From Brevundimonas sp. (lineage in GTDB: Bacteria > Pseudomonadota > Alphaproteobacteria > Caulobacterales > Caulobacteraceae), in assembly GCF_016742135.1 (NCBI RefSeq), contig NZ_JACVCG010000006.1:51525-115524 (forward strand): 64,000 bases of DNA, written 5' to 3'. The notes under the pieces are model-generated. The model made no database searches. It worked only from the letters and a program-made list of their open reading frames with translations, and was not told the DNA's origin. Position 1 is the first letter of the stretch. Every line of letters begins with the position of its first letter. Below are positions 16,962-26,215 of this stretch, piece after piece. The position numbers were made by a program, and so were the translations under genes.

Positions 16962-17360
16962 TCAGCCCGCCGGGCGCAGGCGGAACACCTCGACCCCGGC
17001 CGCGTCGGTCTCGGCGAAGATGTCCGGCTTGACGATGCGGATGCGACAGGCGGTGACCGCAGTGTCCTCGAACACGAGGTCGCTCAGTTCGGCCAGCAGG
17101 GTCTCCAGCAGATCGGTATGCGGCCGGCTGGACCAGCCGAGGATGTGATCGCGCACCCGGTCGTAGTCGACGAAGCCGGATCCGCCCGCCGGCCAGTCGG
17201 AATACATGTCGACGTCGACCTTCAGCCGGTTCGGTCGTTCGGGGTGCCGCTCCCACGGATGCAGGCCGCACCGCACATTCACCTCGACCCCGCGCAGGAT
17301 CGCCCGGGCGTGGTCGCGACCGGCTGGCGCTGCGTGCAGGGAGGTGGGTTGGTCAGTCAA
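16962..17360 (-). CDS. Dihydroneopterin aldolase / epimerase-like protein (FolB/FolX)
   Basis: A 132-residue FolB-fold protein. Active-site-type residues are kept: Glu in HPWERHP, Tyr in VDYDRV, Glu in LLETLL and Lys in IVKPDIF. It is more diverged from classical FolB than the copy at 14385, and its pairing with a FolM-like SDR fits a FolX-type 2'-epimerase of dihydroneopterin triphosphate; sequence alone does not decide. The best start is TTG 17360, which lies inside the end of the upstream micro-ORF (TTGACTGA), so initiation may depend on its translation. Confidence 0.82.
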   Translation of the reverse strand: MTDQPTSLHAAPAGRDHARAILRGVEVNVRCGLHPWERHPERPNRLKVDVDMYSDWPAGGSGFVDYDRVRDHILGWSSRPHTDLLETLLAELSDLVFEDTAVTACRIRIVKPDIFAETDAAGVEVFRLRPAG

Positions 17361-17433
17361 TCCGGCCGAACTCGAACACGTTCAGCGCGCCCAGAACGAT
17401 GACGAAGCCGAAGATGATGAAGAGCGCGGTCAT
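17353..17433 (-). CDS. 26-residue membrane micro-protein at the head of the pterin operon
   Basis: A short frame encodes 26 residues: MTALF at the start, then a continuous hydrophobic segment (IIFGFVIVLGALNVF), ending with EFGRID. It could form one membrane span. ATG 17433 is preceded by GGGAGA with 6 nt spacing, a good ribosome binding site. Its stop overlaps the TTG start of the following FolB/FolX-like gene, a typical coupling arrangement. It could be a true micro-protein or a leader that controls the operon. Confidence 0.6.
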   Translation of the reverse strand: MTALFIIFGFVIVLGALNVFEFGRID

Positions 17434-17518
17434 GGAATTCTCCCGTCGGAAATCTGGTTCTGGCCTTAAAGCGCGCCCGGCCTCTGTTCAAGGGGCGCAG
17501 GCCGGGCCATCAAGCCGC

Positions 17519-18007
17519 ATGGCCCCCTCTCCCACCCGCAACTGGCGCGAACGCATCGAGCCGTTCACGCGCCCGACCTTTCACACCCTGGCCCGGATGA
17601 CGCGCGGCATGACGCTGGGTGTGCGCGGGCTGGCGGTCGATGGCGAAGGGCGGATTCTGCTGTTGCGGCACACCTATCTGCCCGACTGGTGGCTGCCCGG
17701 CGGCGGAGTCGATCGGGGCGAGAGCCTGCACGAGGCCCTGGTGCGCGAGATGCGTGAGGAAACCGGACTGGTCCTGACCGGGCCCGCCACCCTGTTGTCG
17801 ATCCATTCGAACGAGGCCCATTTCCGGGGGGATCACGTGGCCGTCTATCTGATCCGCGACTTCACGACCGGCCCCGCCAGCCAGCACGGCGAGATCGCCG
17901 AGGTGGGCTGGTTTCCTCCCGATGCCCTGCCCGACGCCCTCAGCCGGGGCAGCCGCGCGCGCCTGAGAGAATATCTGGACGGGGTGCCCGCCGATCCAAG
18001 GTGGTGA
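17519..18007 (+). CDS. Nudix hydrolase
   Basis: A 162-residue Nudix protein. The Nudix box runs from GGGVDRGES through REMREETGL, near residues 61-83, with all the metal-binding glutamates present. The preceding strand GVRGLAVDGEGRILLLRHTY is typical of the fold. Substrate is not predictable; the WWLPGG phrase is common in NDP-sugar or nucleotide hydrolases. ATG 17519 is used because upstream in-frame residues are basic, low-complexity and overlap the divergent pterin promoter region. Confidence 0.9.
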   Translation: MAPSPTRNWRERIEPFTRPTFHTLARMTRGMTLGVRGLAVDGEGRILLLRHTYLPDWWLPGGGVDRGESLHEALVREMREETGLVLTGPATLLSIHSNEAHFRGDHVAVYLIRDFTTGPASQHGEIAEVGWFPPDALPDALSRGSRARLREYLDGVPADPRW

Positions 18008-18050
18008 GGGCGGCGTTCCCATTCGCGCCGCCGGGTGCTAGCCAGCGCGG

Positions 18051-18497
18051 ATGAACCCTGCACTGCTTGCCATGCTGGCCGTCGTTCTGGCGGGAGGGGC
18101 CACCGCCCTTCAGGCGCCGACCAATGCGCGGCTGGCCGAGGCCGTGGCCTCGCCGGTCAATGCGGCCTTTATTTCGTTTGCGGTCGGCACAGTGGCGCTG
18201 GGGATGCTGGCGCTGATGCTGCAGACCCGGCCGGACATGGCGGCGACGCGGGCCCTGCCCTGGTGGGTATGGATCGGCGGGCTGTACGGTGCCGTGTTCG
18301 TGGTGGCAGCCGCCTGGGGCGTGCCGCGGCTGGGGGTGGCGGTGACCATTACCCTGATGGTGGCCGGGCAGCTGCTGATCAGCCTGTTCCTCGACCATTT
18401 CGGGGCCATGGGCGTGCCCAAGCAGCCGATGAACGTCATGCGGGTGGCCGGTATCCTGATGGTGATCGGCGGCGTGGTTCTGGTCCGCAAGGGCTGA
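18051..18497 (+). CDS. DMT-family membrane protein (YdcZ/DUF606 type)
   Basis: A 148-residue hydrophobic protein with about five membrane spans. The opening MLAVVLAGGATALQAPTNARL and the end GILMVIGGVVLVRKG fit the half-size DUF606 (YdcZ) branch of the drug/metabolite transporter superfamily. Such half-size proteins probably act as dimers. The substrate is unknown. It ends 33 bp before uvrC. Confidence 0.85.
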   Translation: MNPALLAMLAVVLAGGATALQAPTNARLAEAVASPVNAAFISFAVGTVALGMLALMLQTRPDMAATRALPWWVWIGGLYGAVFVVAAAWGVPRLGVAVTITLMVAGQLLISLFLDHFGAMGVPKQPMNVMRVAGILMVIGGVVLVRKG

Positions 18498-18530
18498 TCA
18501 AACCCGGGGGCTGACCCTATATTGGGGCGG

Positions 18531-20411
18531 ATGACTGCCCTGCCCCCTGATTCCTCCACGGTAAGGCCGCCCCTGACCGGCGCGGACCTGATCCGCGACG
18601 AGGCCCGGCGCGCGCCCGACAAGCCGGGTGTCTATCGCATGTATGGCGAGGACGGGACGTGCCTGTACGTCGGCAAGGCCAAATCGCTGAAGAAGCGCGT
18701 GCTGCAGTATGCGCAGGGGCGGGTGCACAGCCAGCGCACGGCCCTGATGGTCAACCAGACGCGGTCGATGGAGCTGGTGCTGACGGCGTCGGAGACCGAG
18801 GCCCTGCTGCTGGAGGCGACCTACATCAAGTCGCTGAAGCCGCGCTACAATGTGCTGCTGCGCGACGACAAGAGCTTTTCCCAGCTGATGATCCGGCGGG
18901 ACCACCCGGCGCCCCAGATCCGCAAGCACCGGGGCGGGCGCACCATCAAGGGTGACTATTACGGACCCTTTGCCTCGACCTGGGCGGTCAATCGCACCCT
19001 GACGACCCTGCAGAAGGCCTTCCTGCTGCGGTCGTGCTCGGACAGTGTCTATGAGGGACGCACCCGGCCCTGCATGCTGCATCAGATCAAGCGCTGTTCG
19101 GCGCCCTGCACCGGCCTGATCTCGCTGGAGGACTACAACCGGCTGGTCGGCGAGGCGGCGGCCTTTCTGAACGGCAAGTCGGATGCCGTGGTCGGGCGGC
19201 TGTCGCGTGACATGCAGGCAGCGTCCGAGGCCATGGACTATGAGCGCGCGGCGCGGCTGCGCGACCGCATCCGGGCGCTGACCGCCATTTCGATGGAGTA
19301 TTCGCGGCTGGCGGGCGGCGTGTCGGAGGCCGATGTGTTCGCCCTTCACACCGACGCGGGGCAGGCCTGTGTGCAGGTGTTCTTCTATCGCGCGGGCCAG
19401 AACTGGGGCGGGCGGGCCTATTTCCCGCGTATCGACAAGAGCGACAGCGATACGGAGATCCTGTCGGCCTTCCTCGCGCAATTCTATGAGGACAAGCCGG
19501 TCCCGCGCCTGATCCTGACCAATCTGCGGCCGCTGGAGTTGGAACTGTTGCAGGAGGCCTTCAGTCTCAAGGTCGGGCACAAGGTCGAGATCGCCATTCC
19601 GAAGCGCGGCGACAAGCTGAGCCTGGTGGACCATGCCCTGACCAACGCGCGCGAGGCGCTGGGGCGGCGGCTGGCCGAGACCTCGGCCCAAGGCAAAATT
19701 CTGGACGAGGTAACCGAGGCCTTTGGTCTGGAGGCCCGGCCCGAACGGATCGAGGTCTATGACAATGCCCACATCTCGGGTTCGAACGCGGTCGGCGGCA
19801 TGATCGTGGCGGGGCCCGAAGGCTATCGCAAGAACCAGTATCGCAAGTTCAACATTCGCGATCAGGACCTGACCCCCGGCGATGACTACGGCATGATGCG
19901 CGAGGTGCTGACCCGTCGCTTTGCCCGCCTGCTCAAGGACGAGGAGGCCGGTCAGACGGCCGAGCGGCCCGACCTGATCCTGATCGACGGCGGCGCGGGC
20001 CAACTGGCCGAGGCCGTGCGCGTGCTGGACGAGCTGGAGATCGACGATGTGACCGTGGTCGGGGTGGCCAAGGGCCCCGACCGGGACGCCGGGCGCGAGC
20101 GCTTCTTCATGCCGGGCAAGCCGCCCTTCATGCTGCCGCAGAAATCACCGGCCCTCTATTACCTGCAGCGGCTGCGCGACGAGGCCCACCGCTTCGCCAA
20201 CGGTGCCCACGCCACCCGCCGGTCGATGGACATCAAGAAGAATCCGCTGGACCAGATCGAGGGCATCGGCCCGGGCCGCAAGAAGGCCCTGCTGCAGGCC
20301 TTTGGCTCGGCCAAGGGGGTGTCACGCGCCGAGGTGGTGGACCTGGCCAAGGTGGACGGCATCAGCCAGCAGACCGCCGAACGCATCCACGCCTTTTTCC
20401 GCAAGGGGTGA
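18531..20411 (+). CDS. uvrC: Excinuclease ABC subunit C
   Basis: A 626-residue UvrC, the dual-incision nuclease of nucleotide excision repair. The N-terminal GIY-YIG domain has GVYRMY and [13 protein letters not shown] (residues about 27-50). A Cys-containing segment [15 protein letters not shown] follows, then a UVR motif ([12 protein letters not shown]) for UvrB contact. The RNase H-like endonuclease part has DNAHISGS and [11 protein letters not shown], and a C-terminal helix-hairpin-helix pair has [13 protein letters not shown]. The ATG at 18531 follows a -10-like TATATT at 18518-18523, so the mRNA may be leaderless or nearly so. Confidence 0.97.
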   Translation: MTALPPDSSTVRPPLTGADLIRDEARRAPDKPGVYRMYGEDGTCLYVGKAKSLKKRVLQYAQGRVHSQRTALMVNQTRSMELVLTASETEALLLEATYIKSLKPRYNVLLRDDKSFSQLMIRRDHPAPQIRKHRGGRTIKGDYYGPFASTWAVNRTLTTLQKAFLLRSCSDSVYEGRTRPCMLHQIKRCSAPCTGLISLEDYNRLVGEAAAFLNGKSDAVVGRLSRDMQAASEAMDYERAARLRDRIRALTAISMEYSRLAGGVSEADVFALHTDAGQACVQVFFYRAGQNWGGRAYFPRIDKSDSDTEILSAFLAQFYEDKPVPRLILTNLRPLELELLQEAFSLKVGHKVEIAIPKRGDKLSLVDHALTNAREALGRRLAETSAQGKILDEVTEAFGLEARPERIEVYDNAHISGSNAVGGMIVAGPEGYRKNQYRKFNIRDQDLTPGDDYGMMREVLTRRFARLLKDEEAGQTAERPDLILIDGGAGQLAEAVRVLDELEIDDVTVVGVAKGPDRDAGRERFFMPGKPPFMLPQKSPALYYLQRLRDEAHRFANGAHATRRSMDIKKNPLDQIEGIGPGRKKALLQAFGSAKGVSRAEVVDLAKVDGISQQTAERIHAFFRKG

Positions 20412-20458
20412 GGACGGGACCGGTTGGCGATTCCCTCGGTCGCCGCTAGAACCGTCCC

Positions 20459-21082
20459 ATGATCGATACCGCGACCGACCCCCTGCTGGCGGGCTACCGC
20501 CGCTTCCGCGACCGCAAATGGCCCGAGGCGCGGCAGGCCTATGAGACCCTGGCCCAGGCGGGACAGACGCCGCACACGCTGTTCCTCGCCTGTTCGGACA
20601 GCCGGGCCGACCCGGCGCTGATCTTTGACGCCGCCCCGGGCGATCTGTTCGTGGTGCGCAATGTCGCCAATCTGGTGCCGCCCTATGCGCCCGACGGCGG
20701 CCTGCACGGCGTGTCGGCTGCGCTGGAGTTCGGGGTCAAGGCGCTGAAGGTCTCCCGCATCGTCGTCATGGGGCACGCCCTGTGCGGCGGGGTCCAGGCC
20801 ATGCGCTCCGACAGTCCGCCGCCGGGCCTTGATTTCGTCGAGGCCTGGATCGACCAGGGGCGGCCTGCGGTGCGCGAAGCGCTGCACAGCTGTGGCCACG
20901 ACCATGCCGTCCAGGCCAGTGAGGAGGCCATTGTCCGGCTGTCGATCCAGAACCTGCGGACCTTTCCCTGGATCGCCGAGCGCGAGGCGGCCGGTGCGCT
21001 GACCCTGACCGGCCTGCATTTCGGCATCGCTGACGGGGTTCTGCGCGTGCTGGGAGAAGACGGAGTCTTCCAGCCGGTCTGA
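20459..21082 (+). CDS. Beta-class carbonic anhydrase
   Basis: A 207-residue enzyme interconverting CO2 and bicarbonate. Zinc ligands are Cys45 (CSDSR), His106 and Cys109 (GHALCGG); the Asp47-Arg49 dyad of the same CSDSR motif is present. Length and motif spacing match beta carbonic anhydrases. It lies 47 bp after uvrC and 47 bp before pgsA on the same strand. Bicarbonate supplied here also feeds carbamoyl phosphate synthetase, whose genes are in the window, though no link is shown. Confidence 0.94.
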   Translation: MIDTATDPLLAGYRRFRDRKWPEARQAYETLAQAGQTPHTLFLACSDSRADPALIFDAAPGDLFVVRNVANLVPPYAPDGGLHGVSAALEFGVKALKVSRIVVMGHALCGGVQAMRSDSPPPGLDFVEAWIDQGRPAVREALHSCGHDHAVQASEEAIVRLSIQNLRTFPWIAEREAAGALTLTGLHFGIADGVLRVLGEDGVFQPV

Positions 21083-21129
21083 ACGGCTCGCCAGCGCCCG
21101 CGAAGCATGGCACACCGAGGCAATCGGAG

Positions 21130-21783
21130 ATGACCATGCCCCAGTCGGACACAGCCCCCCACCCTCACGCCAATCCCATCCCCAACATCCTGACCGGCAT
21201 CCGCCTGGCGGCCGGGGTGGTGATGTTCCTGATCCTGGCCGGGGCCACGGGCGGCATACCGATCGTGTCGTCCTATCTCAGCCCCGAGGACCAGTTCGGC
21301 CTGTATCGCGCGGCCTTCTTCATCTTTGTGGTGGCGGCCTCGACCGACTGGATAGACGGCTATCTGGCCCGGCGCTGGCATGCGACCACGCGCTGGGGGG
21401 CGATCCTGGATCCGATCGCCGACAAGGTGCTGGTGACGGGCGCCATCCTGGGGGTGCTGACCTCGGGCTCGGTGCCGCAGATCGCCATTCCCTGCGGCCT
21501 GATCCTGTTCCGCGAATTCGCCGTCTCGGCCCTGCGCGAGACGGTGGCCGGCAAGGTCAAACTGCCGGTCACCCTTCTGGCCAAGTGGAAGACCACCCTG
21601 CAGCTGGTGGCGCTGGGCGCCCAGCTGTTCGCGCGCAACTGGGACGGCTTTGGTCTGGAGTTCGACTATTATCCGTACTTCCAGATGTTCGCCGACATCC
21701 TGATCTGGGCAGCCGCACTCATCACCCTGTGGACGGGCTGGCAGTATTTCTCCAAGGCCCGGCACAAGATGGCGCACCTCTAG
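21130..21783 (+). CDS. pgsA: CDP-diacylglycerol-glycerol-3-phosphate 3-phosphatidyltransferase
   Basis: A 217-residue integral membrane enzyme that makes phosphatidylglycerophosphate. The CDP-alcohol phosphotransferase motif DGxxAR-x8-Gx3Dx3D is complete (DGYLARRW, then GAILDPIADK). About five to six membrane spans are visible. PgsA next to uvrC is a widespread arrangement. An ATG two codons downstream is also possible. The 57 bp after it hold only two copies of the heptamer CTACTGC and no clear terminator. Confidence 0.94.
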   Translation: MTMPQSDTAPHPHANPIPNILTGIRLAAGVVMFLILAGATGGIPIVSSYLSPEDQFGLYRAAFFIFVVAASTDWIDGYLARRWHATTRWGAILDPIADKVLVTGAILGVLTSGSVPQIAIPCGLILFREFAVSALRETVAGKVKLPVTLLAKWKTTLQLVALGAQLFARNWDGFGLEFDYYPYFQMFADILIWAAALITLWTGWQYFSKARHKMAHL

Positions 21784-21840
21784 GGCCGGGGCAGCAGGCG
21801 GCAGGGCATCGCTACTGCCTACTGCCTGTTCCCTACCCCC

Positions 21841-23916
21841 TCACTCGACCCCCAGCTCGGCCAGCAGGCTGTCCATGCCGTAGACGTCGCGGAGGGCCAC
21901 GGTGATGGCACCGGTGGTGACGATGACGCTGCGGTTGACCTTGGGATCATAGCCATAGGCATTGCGCTGGGTCAGCACGGTCGAATCGAAATTGGCCCCG
22001 ATGATCTCGCCGCGCGCATTGATGGCGGGAGAGCCCGATGAGCCGCCGATGGTGTCGGTCGAAACCGACATGTTCAGCACCGTATCCGGGTCGATCCGGT
22101 CGCGGGCGGCCAGCAGCTTCGGTGCCACATCGAAGGGCGGGGCCCCGGTCGCCCGGTCCCACAGCCCGCCGAAGGTGGTGAAGGGCTGAACCATCGCGCC
22201 CTGATATGTCCAGCCCTCGACCCGGCCCCAGGTCAGACGGAGAGTGCCGGTCGCATCGGGATAGACGCTGTCGCCATAGGCGGCGAAACGGGCGGCGGCC
22301 AAATCCTCGGACGCCTGGGCGGTGGGGGCCTCGACGGTCTCTTCCCACTCGGCGCGCACCGACCGGGTGACGTCCTGGATCGACAGGACATAGCGGATCA
22401 GCGGATCGTCCGAAGCCATGATGGCCGGGAGGCCGCCGTCCCACAGGGCCTTGCGCACGGCGGGGTCGGCCAGGGTCGTGCCGCGAATGACGCGGTCCGA
22501 CAGGCCCTCGGGCGATTCACGGCCCAGCAGGGTGCGGATTCGCGGATCGTCGACCGTCAGCCATTCACGCGATTTCGACAGCCACCACTCCATGCGCAGC
22601 TGTTCCAGGTCGGCATAGACCGGGCGGTCGGCCATGAGGCGCGACTCGATGCCACCGAGGCGGGTGTCAGCATATTCGGGCAGGCGTTCGGCCGAGGGCT
22701 TCTCCCGCTCCTGGGCTGCGCGCACGAGGGTCTCGGCCCAGCCATAGAGGGTGGAGCCACCGCCCGCGCGGCCCACCAGCAGGGCATAGGCCGGGTACAG
22801 CCGCCGGACATCGTCCTGCACGGCGGACAGGGTGGTCCAGGGGTCCGCGCCGCCGGCCGCCACATGGGCCGCCAGCCAATCGCCCGAGCGCCCCCGGAAG
22901 TCGGCTTCCTGCCGGGCCTTGGTCGCCATGAAATCGGCGTCGATCAGGGCGCGCATGCGGCCGATACCGCGCTTGTAGCTGTTCTCGAGACCCACCAGCG
23001 GGTCCATGACGATGAAGGCGTTCTCGTCGCTTTCCGCGCCGAAGCGGATCATGCGGCCGCGCAGCTCGGACATGATCAGCTGGTCCAGCGGCAGCTGAAC
23101 GTCGCGGACGGTCAGCAGCTGATCCATGGTCAGCAGGCGCTGGGTCGCCCCGGGGCTGCCCGAGACGAACACCGGCTCACCCGCCGTCGGGCGGTTCGGG
23201 TTCCAGGTGAAATGGGTCGGCGTCGCGACCGGCTGTCCATTTTCATAGAGGCGGATGAAGGCCGCATCGATGGAGAAGCGGGGGAAGTTGAAGTTGTCGA
23301 GGTCCCCGCCGAAGGTCGCGGCGCGATCCTCGGGCGCGAAGGCCAGGCGCACATCGGTGAAGCGACGATAGCTGTAGAGCTTGAACTGGCCACCCCGGTA
23401 CAGGGACACCACCTGACAGCGGCGTTCGGGCTGGTCCTTGCAGTACTCGGCCTCGATGGCCGCTGCCTCGGCGTCCCGCGCCCGATTGAAGGCCTGACCG
23501 CTCAGGCCGCGCCCGGCCGCCTGCATGCGCGCGGTGACGTCGGTGATGTCCATCAGGATCTCGGCCGTGGCCCCCGGACAGCGCAGCTCTTCCTCGCGCG
23601 TGGCCGGGGTAAAGCCGGTCTCGGCATAGTTGATGGCCGGGGTCGACAGCTGGGCGACACAGCTGGCGACACAGTGGTTGTTGGTCAGCACCAGTCCCTC
23701 GCCCGAGACCACGCCCGCCGAACAGCCGCCGAACTTGACCGAACTGCGCTGCACCCGGTCCAGCCAGGCCTGGTCGATGGCCGTGCCCAGGGCCGCATTG
23801 GCGCGGGCGATAGGGAAGTTGTCAAAGGTCCACATCCCCTCGTCCGCAGCGGCGGACGAGGGAACGGCGGCGAGGGCGAGGACAGCCGCCGATGCGGCAA
23901 GGGCGAGGTGACGCAT
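21841..23916 (-). CDS. S46 family dipeptidyl-peptidase (copy 1)
   Basis: A 691-residue secreted serine peptidase with a Sec signal peptide (about residues 1-24). The catalytic His is His81 in VLTNNHCV, the Asp lies in the conserved DLDNFNFPR segment, and the nucleophile Ser is in IGGSSGSP. DPP7/DPP11-type enzymes release dipeptides from peptide N-termini in the periplasm. At the residue after FD near the C-terminus that sets S1 specificity (Gly in DPP7, Arg in DPP11) this copy has Ser. It is about 20 bp downstream of its paralogue at 23937, probably as one transcript. Confidence 0.93.
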   Translation of the reverse strand: MRHLALAASAAVLALAAVPSSAAADEGMWTFDNFPIARANAALGTAIDQAWLDRVQRSSVKFGGCSAGVVSGEGLVLTNNHCVASCVAQLSTPAINYAETGFTPATREEELRCPGATAEILMDITDVTARMQAAGRGLSGQAFNRARDAEAAAIEAEYCKDQPERRCQVVSLYRGGQFKLYSYRRFTDVRLAFAPEDRAATFGGDLDNFNFPRFSIDAAFIRLYENGQPVATPTHFTWNPNRPTAGEPVFVSGSPGATQRLLTMDQLLTVRDVQLPLDQLIMSELRGRMIRFGAESDENAFIVMDPLVGLENSYKRGIGRMRALIDADFMATKARQEADFRGRSGDWLAAHVAAGGADPWTTLSAVQDDVRRLYPAYALLVGRAGGGSTLYGWAETLVRAAQEREKPSAERLPEYADTRLGGIESRLMADRPVYADLEQLRMEWWLSKSREWLTVDDPRIRTLLGRESPEGLSDRVIRGTTLADPAVRKALWDGGLPAIMASDDPLIRYVLSIQDVTRSVRAEWEETVEAPTAQASEDLAAARFAAYGDSVYPDATGTLRLTWGRVEGWTYQGAMVQPFTTFGGLWDRATGAPPFDVAPKLLAARDRIDPDTVLNMSVSTDTIGGSSGSPAINARGEIIGANFDSTVLTQRNAYGYDPKVNRSVIVTTGAITVALRDVYGMDSLLAELGVE

Positions 23917-23936
23917 GGATGACTCTCCGGTCCGGA

Positions 23937-26024
23937 TCAGCTGACGACCAGCTCGCGCAGCAGGGCGGGCTGGTCATAGACGACCCTCAGGGCCTCGGTG
24001 ATGGCCGCGGTCGAGACCGTCACCGTGCGGTTGAGGTTTCCGTCATAGCCGAACGATCCCCCCAGCGAGTGGATATTGCCGTCGAAGGCCGCGCCGATCA
24101 CCTCGCCCCGGGCATTGATCACCGGTGAGCCCGAGTTGCCGCCGATGATGTCGTTGGTCGAGACAAAGTCATAGACGGTGTTCGGGTTGATCCGGTCGCG
24201 GGCCGCAAGGAACCGCGGGGCCGCATTGAACGGCTCGGAGCCGGTCGCCCGGTCGAACAGCCCGCCCATATAGGTGAAGGGCGGCACGTCGACGCCGCGA
24301 TAGCTCCAGCCCTTGACCTGGCCGTAGCTGAGGCGGAGCGAGAAGGTCGCGTCCGGATACTGGTCGGTGCCATAGACGGCGAACCGGGCCTGGGCGATGC
24401 GCTCGGCGGCCTGGGCGGTCGGAACCGTGACGCCCTCCTCCCACGCGCGCGCGGCCGCCACGGCATTGGCGTTATTGGCGATGATCAGCGCCAGCAGGGG
24501 ATCGGCGGCGGCCATCTGCTCGGGCGTCATCATCGCGGCCTGACGACGGAATTCGGGATCATTCAGCCGGGTGTTGGCGATCAGCCGCTCGGCCAGGGCC
24601 TCGGGGCTCTCCTTGCCCAGCAGGGCCTGCACCGCCGGATTGTCGACGGTCAGATACTCGCGGGTCTTGGACAGCCAGAAGGTCAGCTGGATCTTCTCAA
24701 TGCCTTCATAGATCGGGATGTCGGCCCCGACCCGGTCGGCAAAGCCGGCCAACTGGGCTTCGGTCATCGTGCTGCCGGGTGCCGCGCGCGAAATGCCGGT
24801 CCGGGAGATGGCGCGACCGATGGCATAGAGGGTGGATCCCCCGCCGGCGCGCGATTCCAGCTGATAGAAGGGCAGGAACAGCTCGCGCGCGACGGCATCG
24901 ACGGCTTCCAGCTCGGCCCATGGATCGCCGATGCGTTGGGCCAGGGCCGGATCGGCGGCCACGGCGGCCCGCAGCTCGGCCTCTTCGCGGCGCTTGGTGG
25001 CCATGAAGGCCGGGTCCAGCAGGGCCTGCTGCTGGCCGAACCAGACCTTGAAGCTGTTCTCGAGGCCGAAGATGGTATCGACCGAAACGCGCTTGGCCTC
25101 CTCACCCGAGGCCGAATAGTTGAGCAGGCGGCCGCGCAGTTCCGAGCCCTGGATCAGCTGCAGCGGCAGTTGCTGGTCGCGCAGGCGCTCCAGCTGCGAC
25201 ACCGTCAGCAGGCGCTGGGTCGAGCCGGGATTGCCCGAGACGAAGGTCACCTCGCCCTCGGTCGGGGCGTTCGGATTCCAGGTCAGGTGGTTGGGCGTCT
25301 CGGCCGGCTTGCCGTCCTCATAGGCCCGCAGGAAGGCGGCATCGAGCGCATAGCGGGGGAAGTTGAAATTGTCGGGGTCGCCGCCGAAGAAGGCCGCCTG
25401 GAACTCGGGCGCGAACACCAGCCGGACATCGTCATAGCGCCGGAATTTGTAGAGGGCGTACTGGCCGCCGCGATAGAAGCTGATGACCTGGCAGTTCATC
25501 TTCTCGTCGCCGCCGCAGGCCTCGGTCTGGATAGCCCGGATCTCGGCGGTGCGGGCCTGGGTGAAGGCCTGGCCGCTCAGACCCTGACCGGCGGCCAGCA
25601 CCCGATCGGTGACGTCGACGATCTCCATCAACACATCCGCCGTCTGGCCGGGGCAGACCTTTTCCTCTTCCCGGCTGGCGGTCATCCAGCCGTCCTGCAC
25701 ATAGTCATTCTCGGCGGTCGACAATTCCTGGATGCAGGACACCACGCAATGGTGGTTCGTCAGGATCAGCCCCTCGCCGGAGACGAAGGAGGCCGAGCAG
25801 CCCTGGATGCGGACGGAAGCCAGCCGCACCCGGTCCAGCCAGGCCTGATCGATATTGGTGCCGTACTGCGCATTGACCCGGGCGATCGGGAAGTTGTCGA
25901 AGGTCCACATGCCCTCGTCGGCCTGCACCGGGGTGCCCGGCATCAGGGTCAGGGCCGCACCCAGTCCAAGGGCGGCAAGCGAGGCGGTCACCGTAGCGGC
26001 GAAGCGAAGCGGGCGGAATGTCAT
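23937..26024 (-). CDS. S46 family dipeptidyl-peptidase (copy 2)
   Basis: A 695-residue secreted S46 peptidase, paralogous along its full length to copy 1. The signal peptide ends near residue 35 (before ADEGMWTFDNFP). Catalytic His92 is in ILTNHHCV, the Asp in DPDNFNFPR, and Ser in IGGNSGSP. The S1 specificity position has Gly (AAFDGN), as in DPP7, which prefers hydrophobic P1 residues. ATG 26024 has AGGAA 7 nt upstream; the long N-terminal extension possible from an earlier start is not signal-like. Tandem copies suggest duplication followed by a change in specificity. Confidence 0.94.
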   Translation of the reverse strand: MTFRPLRFAATVTASLAALGLGAALTLMPGTPVQADEGMWTFDNFPIARVNAQYGTNIDQAWLDRVRLASVRIQGCSASFVSGEGLILTNHHCVVSCIQELSTAENDYVQDGWMTASREEEKVCPGQTADVLMEIVDVTDRVLAAGQGLSGQAFTQARTAEIRAIQTEACGGDEKMNCQVISFYRGGQYALYKFRRYDDVRLVFAPEFQAAFFGGDPDNFNFPRYALDAAFLRAYEDGKPAETPNHLTWNPNAPTEGEVTFVSGNPGSTQRLLTVSQLERLRDQQLPLQLIQGSELRGRLLNYSASGEEAKRVSVDTIFGLENSFKVWFGQQQALLDPAFMATKRREEAELRAAVAADPALAQRIGDPWAELEAVDAVARELFLPFYQLESRAGGGSTLYAIGRAISRTGISRAAPGSTMTEAQLAGFADRVGADIPIYEGIEKIQLTFWLSKTREYLTVDNPAVQALLGKESPEALAERLIANTRLNDPEFRRQAAMMTPEQMAAADPLLALIIANNANAVAAARAWEEGVTVPTAQAAERIAQARFAVYGTDQYPDATFSLRLSYGQVKGWSYRGVDVPPFTYMGGLFDRATGSEPFNAAPRFLAARDRINPNTVYDFVSTNDIIGGNSGSPVINARGEVIGAAFDGNIHSLGGSFGYDGNLNRTVTVSTAAITEALRVVYDQPALLRELVVS

Positions 26025-26215
26025 GGGGGGTTCCTGGGGGTATTTCCTGGACGACGTCGGGCCACCGGGCCCGCCGTGCCGCAGAGTTAAACCGTCCGGA
26101 GGCCTGTCGTCCATGCCGATCATGCGGGGTGGGCGCGACCCTTACCCCGATTTAACTTGGCCTGTCGCTTCATGACCTTCAGAACCGGGCCAAGGTCAGG
26201 GGTTTGGCACCACAT

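Noticed and set aside
18498..20003. 501-codon minus-strand frame opposite uvrC
   Set aside because: Antisense shadow of uvrC with low-complexity composition and no ribosome binding site.
21812..21825. Two tandem copies of CTACTGC between pgsA and the S46 peptidase gene
   Set aside because: Only two units in a 57-bp gap; too short to call a repeat array or a terminator.
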